Shown in pieces: positions 1-9,100 of a stretch of DNA of 24,474 bases. The notes below the pieces were generated by a model. That model was not told where the DNA came from. It did no database searches and was given only the letters and a program-made list of their open reading frames with translations. The position numbers were made by a program, and so were the translations under genes. The DNA is taken from contig JAVFAS010000056.1 in assembly GCA_034002405.1 (NCBI GenBank), positions 1-24,474 on the forward strand, given 5' to 3'. The number at the start of each line of letters is the position of its first letter. Positions within the stretch are counted from its first letter, which is position 1. This stretch comes from SZUA-365 sp034002405. Lineage in GTDB: Bacteria > Bacteroidota > Ignavibacteria > SZUA-365.

Positions 1-30
1 AAAGGTGAAAGGTGAAAAGGTGAAAAGGTG
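1..30. repeat. Short tandem repeat (A)AAAGGTG x4
   Basis: The first 30 bases are four head-to-tail copies of a 7-8 bp unit, two AAAGGTG followed by two AAAAGGTG. The array lies just beyond the stop codon of the minus-strand acyltransferase-like gene. It may continue outside the window. No function can be assigned from sequence. Confidence 0.8.
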
Positions 31-35
31 AGGGG

Positions 36-1100
36 CTATCGGCCGATGAGGACTTGTGCGATGGTGGATTTCGGTCGGTGGTACCGTTTGATGCGCTCGA
101 TGCCGAGGCAGATCGCGGCGATCACGGAGAGGACCGCGAGATTGGCCGCGGTGAACATGATTCCCGAGTCGATGGTTTCGACGCCCTGACTCTCGATGAG
201 CGGCAGCAGGACCTTCGCGCCCAACACTTGATGCAGGATATACACCATCATCGAATAGCGGCCAAAAAAGCCGAGCACGGCGTGCGTGGGTTTGAAATGC
301 ATGCGTCGCAGCAACGTGGAGGTCAGCATCACGATGCCGATCGATGTGAAGATATAGGCGAAGGTTGGTGGATAGAATATTTCCGAATACCCGCCGCGGC
401 TTTCGAGAATACTGCCGTCGGCGATGTTGCGAAGGAAGGGGATGGGGAGAAACAGCAGCGCGAAACCGGTGGCGGTGAGCAGTGCACCGAGTGCGAGAAA
501 ATGATGCGAGACGCCGGTCCCTTCGGCGAACAGGGTGCGGAAGAACAACGCACCGATGAACGCATAGCCGAGCCAGGGAAAGACGGGAAACCAGCCGTCG
601 ATAAACCAGCTCTGCAGGAGACGTCCCGGCGCCGGGAGTGTGATTTCCTCGAAGTACACCTCCAACGCCTCGGCGTGATACCCGAACAGCGACTGCAAGA
701 CAGAGGTCGCGAGAATGATGATGACCGAGATATATAACAATTCCCGTGTGTCGGCGCGTCGCAGCAGGTAGAGCAGCGGCATGGAGAGGCCGATCGGGTA
801 GAGCACGTCAAACGAGGTGAAGGGAAGGATGCCCCAGAGAAGCGTATCGAGCAGCACGCCGACGCCGACCACGATGCCGCCGCGGACGAGATAATACGGG
901 AGTGTGTGCTTGTCGCCGCGTAGGACGATCATCCCCGCGCTGAGCATGATGAACGTGGGCGCGGCAAAGGAACCGAGAATGCGAAACCACATCGCATGCG
1001 GTTCGGAAAGATATGGGGCGAGGTTCGCCGGCACCATGAGCACGATGGCAAGACCGCGGAGCGTGTCGACCCAGGGGAGACGGAGTTGTTGTTCGGGCAT
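36..1100 (-). CDS. Polytopic membrane acyltransferase-like protein (HGSNAT/DUF1624 or acyltransferase-3 type)
   Basis: The 354-residue protein is almost entirely hydrophobic, with roughly ten predicted membrane segments. Its N-terminus (PWVDTLRGLAIVLMVPANL, residues about 9-27) matches the opening helix of the DUF1624/heparan-alpha-glucosaminide N-acetyltransferase family and the related acyltransferase-3 proteins, which carry an R/D-x-LRG pattern at this place. A late segment around residues 282-295 (GRYSMMVYILHQVL) also fits these families. Such enzymes move acyl groups across the membrane onto sugars or lipids; the substrate here is unknown. The start ATG has an AAGG about 6 bases upstream. 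It is the last gene of a three-gene minus-strand run, 57 bp after the amidotransferase gene, so a role in glycan or envelope modification is inferred. The choice between the two acyltransferase families is unresolved. Confidence 0.75.
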   Translation of the reverse strand: MPEQQLRLPWVDTLRGLAIVLMVPANLAPYLSEPHAMWFRILGSFAAPTFIMLSAGMIVLRGDKHTLPYYLVRGGIVVGVGVLLDTLLWGILPFTSFDVLYPIGLSMPLLYLLRRADTRELLYISVIIILATSVLQSLFGYHAEALEVYFEEITLPAPGRLLQSWFIDGWFPVFPWLGYAFIGALFFRTLFAEGTGVSHHFLALGALLTATGFALLFLPIPFLRNIADGSILESRGGYSEIFYPPTFAYIFTSIGIVMLTSTLLRRMHFKPTHAVLGFFGRYSMMVYILHQVLGAKVLLPLIESQGVETIDSGIMFTAANLAVLSVIAAICLGIERIKRYHRPKSTIAQVLIGR

Positions 1101-1157
1101 ACGGCCTTGAATGGGTGCGGTGGTGGTTTTTCGTTCGCGCTGCTTCGGCTCCGCTGC

Positions 1158-3086
1158 TCAGCTCAGACCGCGGTCGCCTTCGATCCACCACCGGTGCCAG
1201 AGTTCGAAATTGTACAGCGCCCAGAGCTGCGGCGTGTAATTGATGCCGGTGCGCTCGTACTCGTCGAGCAATGAGCGAATATACGGAAGATTGTAGTAAT
1301 CATGGCGCGGCGCGAGCAGCAGCGCGCGCGCGTGCGCGAAGATCTCCGCGGTCATCATGTTCTTTCCCGAACCGGCGAATCCGATCTTCCGGCGATCGAT
1401 GATCTCGTCGGGAAGAATACCGCGCAACGCCTGCTTGAGAATGTATTTCGGGGTGCCGTGTTTCGTCTTCATCGCCGATGGAATGTTCATGCTGAACTCC
1501 ACCATGCGATGGTCCAGGAACGGTACCCGCGCCTCGATGCTGGTCGCCATCGTGATTTTATCGACACGCATCAGAAGGAGCTCGGCCAGACGGTGTTTGA
1601 TTTCCCAGTAGATAATACGCCGCAGGTCGTTGTCGTCGCCCTCGGCCGACGCCCGGGCGAAGCGGCGCTGGGCGAGAATATAGGAGTTCGGGATCTCCAG
1701 ATCCGCGAAGGCCGGCATGTTGAGCGCACGGCGCTTCTCCGTTTCGTAGAACCCGATGGCATTGCCCCAGAACACGGGCTCCTTTTCCATGACATTGCGG
1801 ATGATATTCTGGCGGTAGTCCACCCGGCGCCAGGCGAGCAGGGGACGCATCGCGCCGTAGAGGGCGGACGTCAGCATGCGCGGCACGGGACGCAATGCAC
1901 GCGCAAGCCGCATCATGCGCGCCGCGCGTTGATACGCCGCGTAGCCGGCGAATTGCTCGTCGCTCCCCTCGCCGACCTGCACGACAATCGTGCCGTTCTC
2001 GCGAGCGAGCTTCGAGACATGGTAGAGCGGGAAGCAGACCGGATCCGCCAGCGGTTCGTCCTGATGATGCACAATCGTCGGCAGCAGGTCGAGGAAGCCG
2101 CGATCATCGATCAGCACTTCATGATGATTCGTGCGGAAATGCGCCGCCATCCGCCGCGCCCACTGGAATTCGTTGGTGTCTTCCTGCCCGCGGATGGCGA
2201 CGGTGAAGGTGTCGACCGGTCGATCCATCATGTCGGACATGAACGCGACGTTCGCGCTCGAGTCGATGCCGCCACTGAGGAAGACGCCGAACGGAACATC
2301 CGACATCATGCGTTTTTCCACCGCCTCGCGGAAAAGATCGCGGATGCGCGCGGTGACCGCCGCCTCGTCGTGGTAATCGAAGTCGGCCTCACGGTGTCCG
2401 AGCGCGTCCCAGTACTCCTCGATCCGCATGACCCCGTCGCGCGTGATGCGTGCGAAATGTCCCGCCTCGAGTTTGCGAATGCCCTCGTACATCGTCCACG
2501 GCGCGGGGGTATGGATGTACGTGAAATAATGATACAGCGCCTCGCGATCGACCGCGGCACGGAGGAATGGATGCGCCAGCAGTGCCTTGATCTCGGAACC
2601 GAAGATGCACGCACCGTTCTTCTCCGCGAAATACAGTGGCTTGATACCGATGCGGTCGCGATACAGGAGCAGCGTCTCCCGCTCGCTGTCCCACAGCGCG
2701 ATGGCGAACATGCCATGCAGCCGCTCGACAAAGCGTTCACCCCAGTGGCGGTAGGCGTAGAGAATCGTTTCGGTGTCGGAGCGTGAGCGGTAGGTGAAGC
2801 CCGCCGCCTCGAGTTCCGCGCGCAGCGTGCGATGATTGTAGATTTCTCCGTTGAAGACCAGCCAGATCTTTCCATCGGGCGTTCCCATCGGCTGGTGCCC
2901 GGCGGGCGAGAGATCGATGATGGACAAGCGGCGGAAGGAGAATCCCACGCGGCCGCAGTCGGAGCGGTAGATGCCGCTGTCGTCGGGACCCCGGTGGGCG
3001 ATCGCCGTGCCCATGCGCTCGAGCAGGACGTCATCGACGCCCATTCCCGCGCGGGTATATTCAAAGACTCCGGCGAAGCCGCACAT
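1158..3086 (-). CDS. asnB: Asparagine synthase (glutamine-hydrolysing) / AsnB-type amidotransferase
   Basis: The protein has 642 residues. It begins Met-Cys-Gly-Phe, so Cys2 is exposed as the N-terminal nucleophile of a class II glutamine amidotransferase once Met is removed, and this fixes the start. HRGPDDSG (residues 31-38) and FNGEIYNH (78-85) are glutaminase-domain signatures. The synthetase domain follows, with the ATP-pyrophosphatase loop SGGIDSS at residues 271-277 and a conserved YILKQALRGILPDEI stretch near the C-terminus. The family converts aspartate, ATP and glutamine to asparagine. Long AsnB paralogues next to glycan genes often amidate sugars or peptides instead. Here the gene lies between a TPR membrane protein (39 bp upstream) and an acyltransferase-like protein (57 bp downstream), so a cell-surface amidation role is possible. 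The family call is firm; the true acceptor is not known. Confidence 0.93.
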   Translation of the reverse strand: MCGFAGVFEYTRAGMGVDDVLLERMGTAIAHRGPDDSGIYRSDCGRVGFSFRRLSIIDLSPAGHQPMGTPDGKIWLVFNGEIYNHRTLRAELEAAGFTYRSRSDTETILYAYRHWGERFVERLHGMFAIALWDSERETLLLYRDRIGIKPLYFAEKNGACIFGSEIKALLAHPFLRAAVDREALYHYFTYIHTPAPWTMYEGIRKLEAGHFARITRDGVMRIEEYWDALGHREADFDYHDEAAVTARIRDLFREAVEKRMMSDVPFGVFLSGGIDSSANVAFMSDMMDRPVDTFTVAIRGQEDTNEFQWARRMAAHFRTNHHEVLIDDRGFLDLLPTIVHHQDEPLADPVCFPLYHVSKLARENGTIVVQVGEGSDEQFAGYAAYQRAARMMRLARALRPVPRMLTSALYGAMRPLLAWRRVDYRQNIIRNVMEKEPVFWGNAIGFYETEKRRALNMPAFADLEIPNSYILAQRRFARASAEGDDNDLRRIIYWEIKHRLAELLLMRVDKITMATSIEARVPFLDHRMVEFSMNIPSAMKTKHGTPKYILKQALRGILPDEIIDRRKIGFAGSGKNMMTAEIFAHARALLLAPRHDYYNLPYIRSLLDEYERTGINYTPQLWALYNFELWHRWWIEGDRGLS

Positions 3087-3125
3087 GCAAGGATCCCGAA
3101 AAAAGAAACATCCATGAATAATACA

Positions 3126-5261
3126 TCAGCGCCCTCTTCCCCGCAATTGCAAAAGCATGGCATCGGCCTCCCGCAGGTGCACGGCCGGTTCGCCGCGCGT
3201 AAGGCACCAGCGGAGAAGCTCCGCGCTGCGTTCCGGCTGGATCCCCGCACGGAAATAGTATTTGCCGAGAGTGAAGCGGAGCATGGCATCGTCGGGATGC
3301 GCGCGCACGCCTTCCTCGAAGCGCGCGAGCGATTCGGAATAGCGCCGCGCGAGTGCGAGAGCATTCCCGAGCAGGAGGTAGAGCGCCGGGGGATCGAAAC
3401 CCTCACGCAGCGCGGCCTCGAAGCGTTCCGCGGCGAGATCATAGGCATGCTGCCGCGAGTAGGCGAGCCCGGTGATCGCGGGGAAGGGCCTCCCGTCGCG
3501 CGTCATGGCCGCGATGCCATCGATCTGGTCGCGCAGATCGGCATAGGTGCCATTGCCGAGCGCGAGAAAACCGATCCCCTGCGCGAGCGAGTCGATGGCA
3601 CGGATGGACAGCGCGGCGATGTCGCGCGCGGCGGAGGTGGCGAGGCCGCGCGGCCCTGATGTCAGCCGGTCGAGCATCCACCGCTGCAGCGCCACGGTCT
3701 GTCCCGGTGCCGATGCATGCATTCGTTGACCCAGCTGCGCGAGTTCCCGGTAATGCTGGGGATAGTCGCGCAGCGTGATCATTTCCTTCGTGAGCCGGAT
3801 TTCCGCCTCGAGATCGCCCGCGCGATGGCGGTATTTCCGCAGCGCGTCGTACCCGCTCAGGGCATAGTCGCCATACATGTGCGCGGCGTCGAGCGCGAGC
3901 ACCCGTTCGAAACGCGCCGCGGTCGCCTCCGCGTCGCGATGCAGCTGCATCCACGGCGCAACGGCGAGGACGCTGATGAGGGCGAGTGCCAATCCCGCGC
4001 GATCGTCATGGCGGCGGCGCAGCGCGGAAATCGCCGCGAGAAGGATGAGCATGCCGAGGGGAGACACGAGATCCCAGTCGCGCCCGAGACCGAGCGTGGT
4101 GTTCGCGAACACCGCGAAGCCCGCGAAGAGCAGCACATTGAGTGCATGAAACGCATCCGTGCCGTCGCCGAATTTCCGCGCCTTCCATCGCGCGAACCAG
4201 CTCCCCCCCAGGGCGAGGAGTGCCGCGGGCGAGAGAAGCAGCAACAGGTTGAACAGGTCCGCGAGATGCCACGACGAGAGCAGGGTGTAGGCCTGCACTC
4301 CCGCCGGGGAGCGCTGCGCCACGACCGGCATGACCGCGCGGTTGGGGGAGTCGTGCAGGCCCAGAAGAATATACAGGATAATCCACCCCGAAATGATGAT
4401 TCCCCCGGCCGCGAGACCGCCGCGGAGATCCACCGCGCGGAGCGCGGGGATGCGGCGTCGCGTCGCGTCCCCGCGATGCGCGAGGAGGAACAGCAGTGAC
4501 GGGAGAAGGGCGAGTGTCATGTAATGCGCGGCACAGGCGACGGCAAACGCGAGCACGGCCGGCCAGCGCGCGGATTTTCCGGTCACCGCGCGTTCGCCGG
4601 CGAGAACGAACACCGTGAGCGCGGCGAAGACCGGGGCGTAGTATTCGACATGTCCGGCGAAATGCAGCGCCCCCGCCGTTCCGGACAGCGCCACGAGCAG
4701 CGTGAGCCGATGCGTGCCGCGCGCGGTGCGGATGATGTACCCGGCCGCGGCCAGCACGCTGAGGACCGCCATCCATCGGAAGGGATACAGCGCGTCGGCA
4801 GGCATGAGCGCGGGAATGGCTTCGCCGAGCGCGGGACCCGCGTGCATGGTCAGCAGCAGCAGTCCCCCCGCGAGGGGGGCGGACTTCAGGTTCGCAAGCA
4901 GGGCGGTGTCGTGTCCGCCATCCACGGAGAAGCGGTGGATCTGGGGAATGAGCAGGCCGCCATCCCCGTAAAAATACGTCTGCACCGGCCAGAGCAGCAG
5001 CGGGGCAAGCGCGAGTATCGCCAGCAGCCAGGAGACGGGTCCGCGGAGGAAATCCACCTCCAGCGCACGCAGGGCGAAATACAACAACGGCAGCGCGATC
5101 AGCAGTGCGATGGGCGTGGCCGGGGGAAGATACCGGAGAGCGTCAATACCCCAGACCCGCTCCCAGGGAAGCACGAGCGCGGCGAACTGCAGCGCGAGCG
5201 GAACGAGCAGGGCGGCGCCCAGCAGCGTCCATGGCGTGCCGGCATGCTGTGTGGTTTTCAT
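3126..5261 (-). CDS. Polytopic membrane protein with C-terminal TPR region (GT-C-like architecture)
   Basis: The protein has 711 residues from the ATG at 5261; another in-frame ATG at 5273 adds four residues, and neither has a clear Shine-Dalgarno. The first ~430 residues hold about a dozen hydrophobic segments. A short loop after the third contains YFYGDGGLL, and a later segment reads FAGHVEYYAPVF. This layout resembles GT-C glycosyltransferases and related uncharacterised FCB membrane proteins with a GHVEYY motif, but I cannot point to a proven catalytic residue. The last ~250 residues are soluble and helical, and from about residue 600 fit tetratricopeptide repeats (AYDLAAERFEAALREG; YSESLARFEEGVRAHPDD). 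It is the first gene of the minus-strand run with asnB and the acyltransferase-like gene. Glycan or lipoprotein processing is inferred. Confidence 0.7.
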   Translation of the reverse strand: MKTTQHAGTPWTLLGAALLVPLALQFAALVLPWERVWGIDALRYLPPATPIALLIALPLLYFALRALEVDFLRGPVSWLLAILALAPLLLWPVQTYFYGDGGLLIPQIHRFSVDGGHDTALLANLKSAPLAGGLLLLTMHAGPALGEAIPALMPADALYPFRWMAVLSVLAAAGYIIRTARGTHRLTLLVALSGTAGALHFAGHVEYYAPVFAALTVFVLAGERAVTGKSARWPAVLAFAVACAAHYMTLALLPSLLFLLAHRGDATRRRIPALRAVDLRGGLAAGGIIISGWIILYILLGLHDSPNRAVMPVVAQRSPAGVQAYTLLSSWHLADLFNLLLLLSPAALLALGGSWFARWKARKFGDGTDAFHALNVLLFAGFAVFANTTLGLGRDWDLVSPLGMLILLAAISALRRRHDDRAGLALALISVLAVAPWMQLHRDAEATAARFERVLALDAAHMYGDYALSGYDALRKYRHRAGDLEAEIRLTKEMITLRDYPQHYRELAQLGQRMHASAPGQTVALQRWMLDRLTSGPRGLATSAARDIAALSIRAIDSLAQGIGFLALGNGTYADLRDQIDGIAAMTRDGRPFPAITGLAYSRQHAYDLAAERFEAALREGFDPPALYLLLGNALALARRYSESLARFEEGVRAHPDDAMLRFTLGKYYFRAGIQPERSAELLRWCLTRGEPAVHLREADAMLLQLRGRGR

Positions 5262-5398
5262 ACCGTGCAACATACGAAATTCCCGGCTGCGCGAATATCG
5301 GATCCATGGCTCCGTTATCCGACCGGGGCCGCGAGTCGCGGCGGAGGAGAGGGGGAGACATCATCCTGCCTTCTTTTTCGAATTCCTCCCGCCAACGC

Positions 5399-5427
5399 TT
5401 GCATTTGCTTCCTCGATTCCGTAGAAT
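5399..5427 (+). promoter_or_regulatory. Predicted lexA promoter
   Basis: TTGCAT (5399-5404) and TAGAAT (5422-5427) are separated by 17 bases, a near-ideal sigma70 arrangement. Read as a Bacteroidota-type promoter, TAGAATTG (5422-5429) also fits the TAnnTTTG -7 element in all but one position. The transcription start would fall around 5434, just upstream of a palindrome and about 25 bases before the preferred lexA start. Confidence 0.55.
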
Positions 5428-5434
5428 TGGTTAG

Positions 5435-5448
5435 ACATATGTATACAT
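5435..5448. promoter_or_regulatory. Predicted LexA operator (overlapping palindromes)
   Basis: Two perfect palindromes overlap here: ACATATGT (5435-5442) and ATGTATACAT (5439-5448). The first is identical to the central eight bases of the Gram-positive SOS box (GAACATATGTTC), though the flanks do not match. The position, at the predicted transcription start and between promoter and ribosome-binding site, is what an autoregulatory operator would need. Binding is inferred, not shown. Confidence 0.45.
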
Positions 5449-5449
5449 C

Positions 5450-5456
5450 GGAGGTG
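5450..5456 (+). promoter_or_regulatory. Ribosome-binding site that decides the lexA start
   Basis: GGAGGTG lies with its GGAGG core 5 bases before the GTG at 5460. The alternative upstream ATG at 5439 has no Shine-Dalgarno and sits inside the palindromic operator. Confidence 0.65.
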
Positions 5457-5459
5457 TCC

Positions 5460-6107
5460 GTGGGCAAGGAATGGACTGAAAACCGTCGCAAGGTCGCCCG
5501 TTTCCTCGAGCAGTATTTCGATCGAAACGGTCGTGCCCCGAGCATGGACGAGATCGCGAAGGCGACCGGGCTCTGGAAACGTTCGGTTGAAATCGTACTC
5601 AAGGGTCTGGAAAAAATCGGCTTCATCGAGATCACGCCCGGGATCAGTCGCGGTATCCGTCTGGTCTCCAGTGACATCCGCCGTGTCCCGCTGATCGGCG
5701 ACGTGAAAGCCGGTCCGCCCGCCTGGGCGCAGGAACAGGTGGTCGAGTATCTTCGGGTCGATCGCAATATCGTGCCGTTCGACAATCCCGTGGCGCTGCG
5801 CGTCGACGGCTACAGCATGCGCGACGCCGGCATGCTTCCGGGAGATATCGTGCTGATCCGGCAACAGCGTGCGGCGAACAACGGCGAGACGGTCGTGGCC
5901 TACTACAACGGTGGTCTGACGGTCAAGAAATTCGAGTATCGCAACCGGCAGATCCGCCTGCTCCCCGCCAATCCGACGTTCAAGCCCATCGAGGTCAGTG
6001 CGGAGGACGAATTCCAGATCGTCGGACGCGTGATGCTGTTGCTGCGCGATGTCGGCGACTGTTTCAATTTCGAAATCGAGAACATGGAGACAGGTCTTCC
6101 CAATTAG
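5460..6107 (+). CDS. lexA: LexA repressor (SOS transcriptional repressor, self-cleaving serine peptidase)
   Basis: The protein has 215 residues from the GTG at 5460. Residues about 5-70 form the LexA winged-helix DNA-binding domain, ending ITPGISRGIRLV as in classical LexA. The S24 peptidase domain follows. The cleavage dipeptide Ala-Gly falls at 84-85 (DVKAGPP), the nucleophile Ser at 119 (GYSMRDAGML) and the general-base Lys at 156 (LTVKKF). These are exactly the E. coli LexA positions, which strongly supports this start over the ATG at 5439, which would add seven residues. The family represses DNA-damage genes and cleaves itself when stimulated by RecA-ssDNA. A good promoter and a palindromic operator lie just upstream, suggesting autoregulation. 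Downstream on the same strand are a C25 protease gene and a DnaE-like polymerase gene. Confidence 0.93.
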   Translation: MGKEWTENRRKVARFLEQYFDRNGRAPSMDEIAKATGLWKRSVEIVLKGLEKIGFIEITPGISRGIRLVSSDIRRVPLIGDVKAGPPAWAQEQVVEYLRVDRNIVPFDNPVALRVDGYSMRDAGMLPGDIVLIRQQRAANNGETVVAYYNGGLTVKKFEYRNRQIRLLPANPTFKPIEVSAEDEFQIVGRVMLLLRDVGDCFNFEIENMETGLPN

Positions 6108-6118
6108 GGTGGCGCTTC

Positions 6119-6162
6119 GTTCCGTTTCTTTCTATTTTCTCTTTTTCCATTGAAAACGGAAC
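6119..6162 (+). terminator. Inverted repeat after lexA, possible terminator or regulatory hairpin
   Basis: GTTCCGTTT (6119-6127) is perfectly complementary to AAACGGAAC (6154-6162), a 9-bp stem enclosing a 26-base loop that is almost all pyrimidine. It starts 12 bases after the lexA stop and ends 18 bases before the protease ATG. No U-run follows the stem, so an intrinsic terminator is only one reading. An operator or mRNA leader structure for the protease gene is equally possible. Confidence 0.35.
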
Positions 6163-6179
6163 AGCAGTACCGGGACGCG

Positions 6180-9100
6180 ATGATCAAACACAACGCCATT
6201 CTTGGATTGTCCTTCATCTGTCTGCTCGTCGGAGCGGACCTGTCGCGCGCGCAAGTCTCGACACAGGTCGTGCGCAATGATGCCTATCGATACGATGTGC
6301 GTGACGTGCGCGGTGTCCGGGTGTTCCATATCGATGGGATCACTCCGGTGCATGCCCGCGAGCTGCGACTTCCGCGCCGGGTGCTGCGCATTCCCATCGA
6401 AGCCGGGGAGTCCTTCGACATCGCGGTCCAGGCCTCCCGGCTGTCACCGCCCGTGGATGCGACACCATTCTACACCGTCGATTACTGGCTCGGTCCCGAC
6501 TCGCTCATGCGTTCACAGGTCCTTCCGTACACCGGGGTGGTCGATGATCCCGCGATCGCCAAGGGGGTGGATGTACTCGCGCGGCGTATCGTTCACGAAC
6601 GGCGGCGTCCGATGCTGGAAATCGAACTCCCGCTCGTGGTGTGGAACGCACAGACGCGGCAGACGCAGTGGGTGGAGGAAATCACCCTCGCGCGTGTTCC
6701 GTCCGACGCGTTCGCGCGCCTCGCCGCGGCGGAGGAAAAACCACCCTACGCGAGCATGCCGTTCACCACGCGCAGCCGCAACGTCGATACCGCGCAGGCC
6801 TGGATCGATTTCACCGCGCCGATGCTGCGGTTTTTCGTGCGACAGGACGGATTGTATACCATCACCGCCGACTGGTTGCGCGAGGCGGGCGTGGATCCCG
6901 CCACCGTCGAGCCGTCGCGTCTCCAACTCTATCGCAAGGGTGTGGCGATTCCGATGGCCGCGGTGGGACTCGACGACGGACGCTTTGACGACGGGGATGC
7001 ATTCATCTTCCATGGCACGCGCAATTACGACGAACGCGGATACCGTCGGATCCCTGCATCGACGGAGGATCCCTATCCGGAGTATCTGAGCATCTACACC
7101 GACTCGACGGCGTACTGGTTGAATTTCAATGTCGCGGGGGCCACGCGCGCCGCGCCGCGCGTGCCGATCTCGCCGCTGCCGGCCGACACGCTGGACTGGA
7201 CCTACGAGCGGATCCATATCGAGTCCGATCCGTGGAATCAACTCATGCCGCATACCACCGATCTGGTGCATGCGCAGATTCCGGACTGGACGGCGGAGGA
7301 CACCTGGGCGATGGGACAGTTCTGGTTCGAGCCCAACGACGCGGCGAAGGTCAAGCAATATGCCCAGCGGTTTCGCGTGTCGCATATCCATCCGGATCAT
7401 CCGGTGCGGTTCTGGACCAAACTGATCAGCTGGTATGGCGATTGGACGATGGTGCCGAATCACGCGCATACGCTGAGTCTCAATGACGGACCGGCGCTGG
7501 ATTCGGTGGTGTTCGAACACGACCAGCAGGTGATTCTGTTCGGAACCGAGGTTGCGGATTCCCTGCGGCTGGATGTGGACAATTTCGTCCGCTCGACGAG
7601 CTGGAATATCAATACCGCGGGCAGCGCGGTGCGACTCGACTGGTTCGATGTCGAGTATCCACGTTTCCTCGCGGTCGATGAAACGTCGCATATCTTCCGT
7701 ATCGACAGCACGATCGCTGACGGGGAAAAATCCGTGAAGCTGACCGGGGTGCGAACCGCCGATCCCATGGTGCTGCGCGTGCGCGATACCGACGTCGCCG
7801 TGTTGCCCGCCGCGAAGGCCGAAGGTTCCGGACCGTACACGGTATTTCTCTCCGATGAAATCCGTCCGGGCGACATGCTGTATGTCTGGAACCGCAACGA
7901 CATCCCCGTCCCGGCGAAGGGGGAACTCCAGTCCGTGCAGCGGCTCGATGACGAGGAAGCGGAGCATGTGCTGATTACCGCGGGATTTCTCGCACCGGCC
8001 GCGGAAGAGTACGCGGCGTTCATCGAGGACAGCTACGAGGTGCGCAGTCGCGTGGTGCGCATCGAGGACATCTACAATCTCTACAGCTATGGCATGTTTC
8101 AGCCCGAGGCGATCAAGCTCTTCACGTTCGACGCCTACCATGGCTGGCGCACCGATTCATTGCAGTACCTGTTTCTCGTCGGCGATGCGAATTACAATTA
8201 CCGTGCGGGATTCACGTCGAATATCGTGCCATCCTACGGCAATCCGGTGAGCGACACCTGGTATGTCGCGTTCGATTCCCTGTCGGTGCAGCCGAGTATC
8301 GGGGTCGGACGGCTTCCGATCCGGGAGGAGCGATGGGTACGGCAGTATCTCGACCGGCACCGTGCGTACCGGTCGCAGGAGCAGACGTTGTGGAACAAAT
8401 CCACCCTGCATTTCAGTGGCGGGAATATCGATGCCGGCGAACCCGAGCTGGCGAAATACCGCATGGCGAACGAGTTGGCGATCAATACCGTGGTGCGCAC
8501 ACCGCCGTTCGCCGGACACACGGAGCATTTCTACAAGACCATCGATCCGCGGACCGATTACGGACCACTGCCGGTCGCGGAGGTGCGGGCACGAATCCGC
8601 AAGGGCGGCGTCTTCATCTGCTATCTCGGACACAGTGGCACGCAGACCTGGGACAACTCCATTTCCGATATCGACCAGCTGCGCAACGACGAGGACCGGG
8701 CCTCGCTCATCACTGATTTCGGATGTTCGACCGGGCGGTACGCGGAACCGGATTATCTCGCGTTCTCCGAATTGTTCATCGGAGGCGAAGGCAGTCATGC
8801 CATCGCCTATATCGGGAATTCCGCGACGGGGTTCGTCTCGACCGCGCTCGTGATGCCTACCTTGTTCTATCGTCCACTCGTCATCGACGGGGTGCCCAGT
8901 CTCGGCGAGGCGCATCTGCAAATGAAATCCAATCTCGGCACCTGGAATGTCGTCAACCGCATTTCCATCCAGACCAATACGCTTGTCGGCGATCCCATCG
9001 TGGCCCTCGACCTGCCAAGGTATCCGAACCCGCTGGTGAAAACCGAATGGATCCGCGCGGACGAGGAGATCATCACCGATGTCATGGATTCCCTTTCGCT

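Noticed and set aside
1302..2786. Long plus-strand open frame (494 codons) opposite asnB
   Set aside because: It is the mirror of a firmly identified gene. Its product is Arg/His/Asp-rich with no domain, a usual effect of high GC in the antisense frame.
4524..5459. N-terminal extension of lexA by about 300 codons
   Set aside because: The extension is antisense to the TPR membrane protein, Arg/Gly/Glu-rich, and unlike LexA. A promoter, operator and ribosome-binding site lie just before 5460.
5439..5459. ATG at 5439 as the lexA start
   Set aside because: It has no Shine-Dalgarno, lies within the palindrome, and would shift the cleavage and catalytic residues by seven from the canonical positions.
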